From positions 1-43,000 of the forward strand of contig CAMDDO010000019.1 in assembly GCA_945892755.1 (NCBI GenBank): a stretch of DNA of 43,000 nt, read 5' to 3'. The translations under genes were made by a program, and so were the position numbers. The DNA comes from Rhizobium sp. Q54. GTDB lineage: Bacteria > Pseudomonadota > Alphaproteobacteria > UBA828. Positions within the stretch are counted from its first letter, which is position 1; every line of letters starts with the position of its first letter. Below, piece by piece: positions 42,698 to 43,000 of this stretch. Below the pieces are notes generated by a model. The model did no database searches. It was not told the origin of the DNA and saw only the letters and a program-made list of their open reading frames with translations.

Positions 42698-43000
42698 ATG
42701 TTCAAGGGCTATTTTACGGCGCTGATCACGCCCTTCAGGAACGGCAAAGTCGACGAGGCGGCCTATCGCGCGCTGATCGACTGGCAGATCGCGGAAGGCA
42801 TAGGCGGCCTTGTGCCCTGCGGCACGACGGGAGAATCGCCGACTCTCAGCCATGAAGAACACCGCCGGGTGGTGGAAATCTGCATCGATCAGGTGAAGGG
42901 GCGTGTGCCGGTGATCGCCGGCTCGGGGTCGAACTCGACCGCCGAGGCGGTCGAGCTGACGCGTCATGCCAAGCAGGCCGGCGCGACGGCGGCCCTCTTG
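42698..43000 (+). CDS. dapA: 4-hydroxy-tetrahydrodipicolinate synthase, 5' part
   Basis: The first 101 codons of DapA run off the right edge. The N-terminus [16 protein letters not shown], the active-site segment [17 protein letters not shown] and [19 protein letters not shown] are diagnostic. The enzyme condenses pyruvate with aspartate semialdehyde in lysine and diaminopimelate synthesis; the catalytic lysine lies beyond the window. GGAG at 42684-42687 precedes the ATG by ten bases. Divergent from the lytic transglycosylase gene. Confidence 0.94.
   Translation, partial: MFKGYFTALITPFRNGKVDEAAYRALIDWQIAEGIGGLVPCGTTGESPTLSHEEHRRVVEICIDQVKGRVPVIAGSGSNSTAEAVELTRHAKQAGATAALL

Overview
The window is high-GC, densely coding DNA of proteobacterial type, most likely from an alphaproteobacterium. 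Supporting signs are the lytic transglycosylase/dapA divergent pair at the right end, an MlaA homologue, an ScfR-type regulator next to the glyoxylate shunt genes, and many ABC and oxidoreductase genes for scavenging organic nitrogen and carbon. The order and genus cannot be fixed from this sequence. I see no tRNA, rRNA, CRISPR array, insertion sequence or phage gene. No gap between genes exceeds about 225 bases.

Left part (2-5963): the end of a Liv-type branched-chain amino acid/amide ABC transporter operon (livG partial, livF, livH, livM). It runs into a convergent amidase-signature hydrolase, which is divergent from a class III (CaiB/BaiF) CoA-transferase.

Minus-strand catabolic block (15623 down to 5960): seven co-directional genes. 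In transcription order they are a xanthine dehydrogenase-type molybdenum hydroxylase large subunit without its partner subunits, a RutA-like LLM flavin monooxygenase, a complete RbsABC-type transporter with two permeases, and a flavin monooxygenase resembling 2,6-dihydroxypyridine hydroxylase. This looks like an uptake and oxidation module for an N-heteroaromatic or similar ring compound. It is the best candidate in the window for an undescribed pathway.

Amine/amino acid block (15769-29281): a 2-oxoglutarate/Fe(II) oxygenase, a second complete Liv transporter (order G-K-F-H-M) followed by a class III omega-aminotransferase, two class IV aminotransferases of the (R)-amine transaminase type, an SDR dehydrogenase, a frameshifted phytanoyl-CoA dioxygenase-type gene, a fosmidomycin-resistance-type MFS exporter and a 3-hydroxyisobutyrate dehydrogenase-type reductase. 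The set suggests import, deamination and redox processing of amines of both stereochemistries.

Housekeeping part (29278-43000): divergent pyrF/pyrE; an aceB-aceA glyoxylate shunt operon divergent from an ScfR-type regulator, with related dyad motifs beside both genes; an MFS transporter; a five-gene minus-strand run (lytic transglycosylase, small secreted protein, alpha/beta hydrolase, threonine dehydratase-like enzyme, MlaA-like protein); and the start of dapA.
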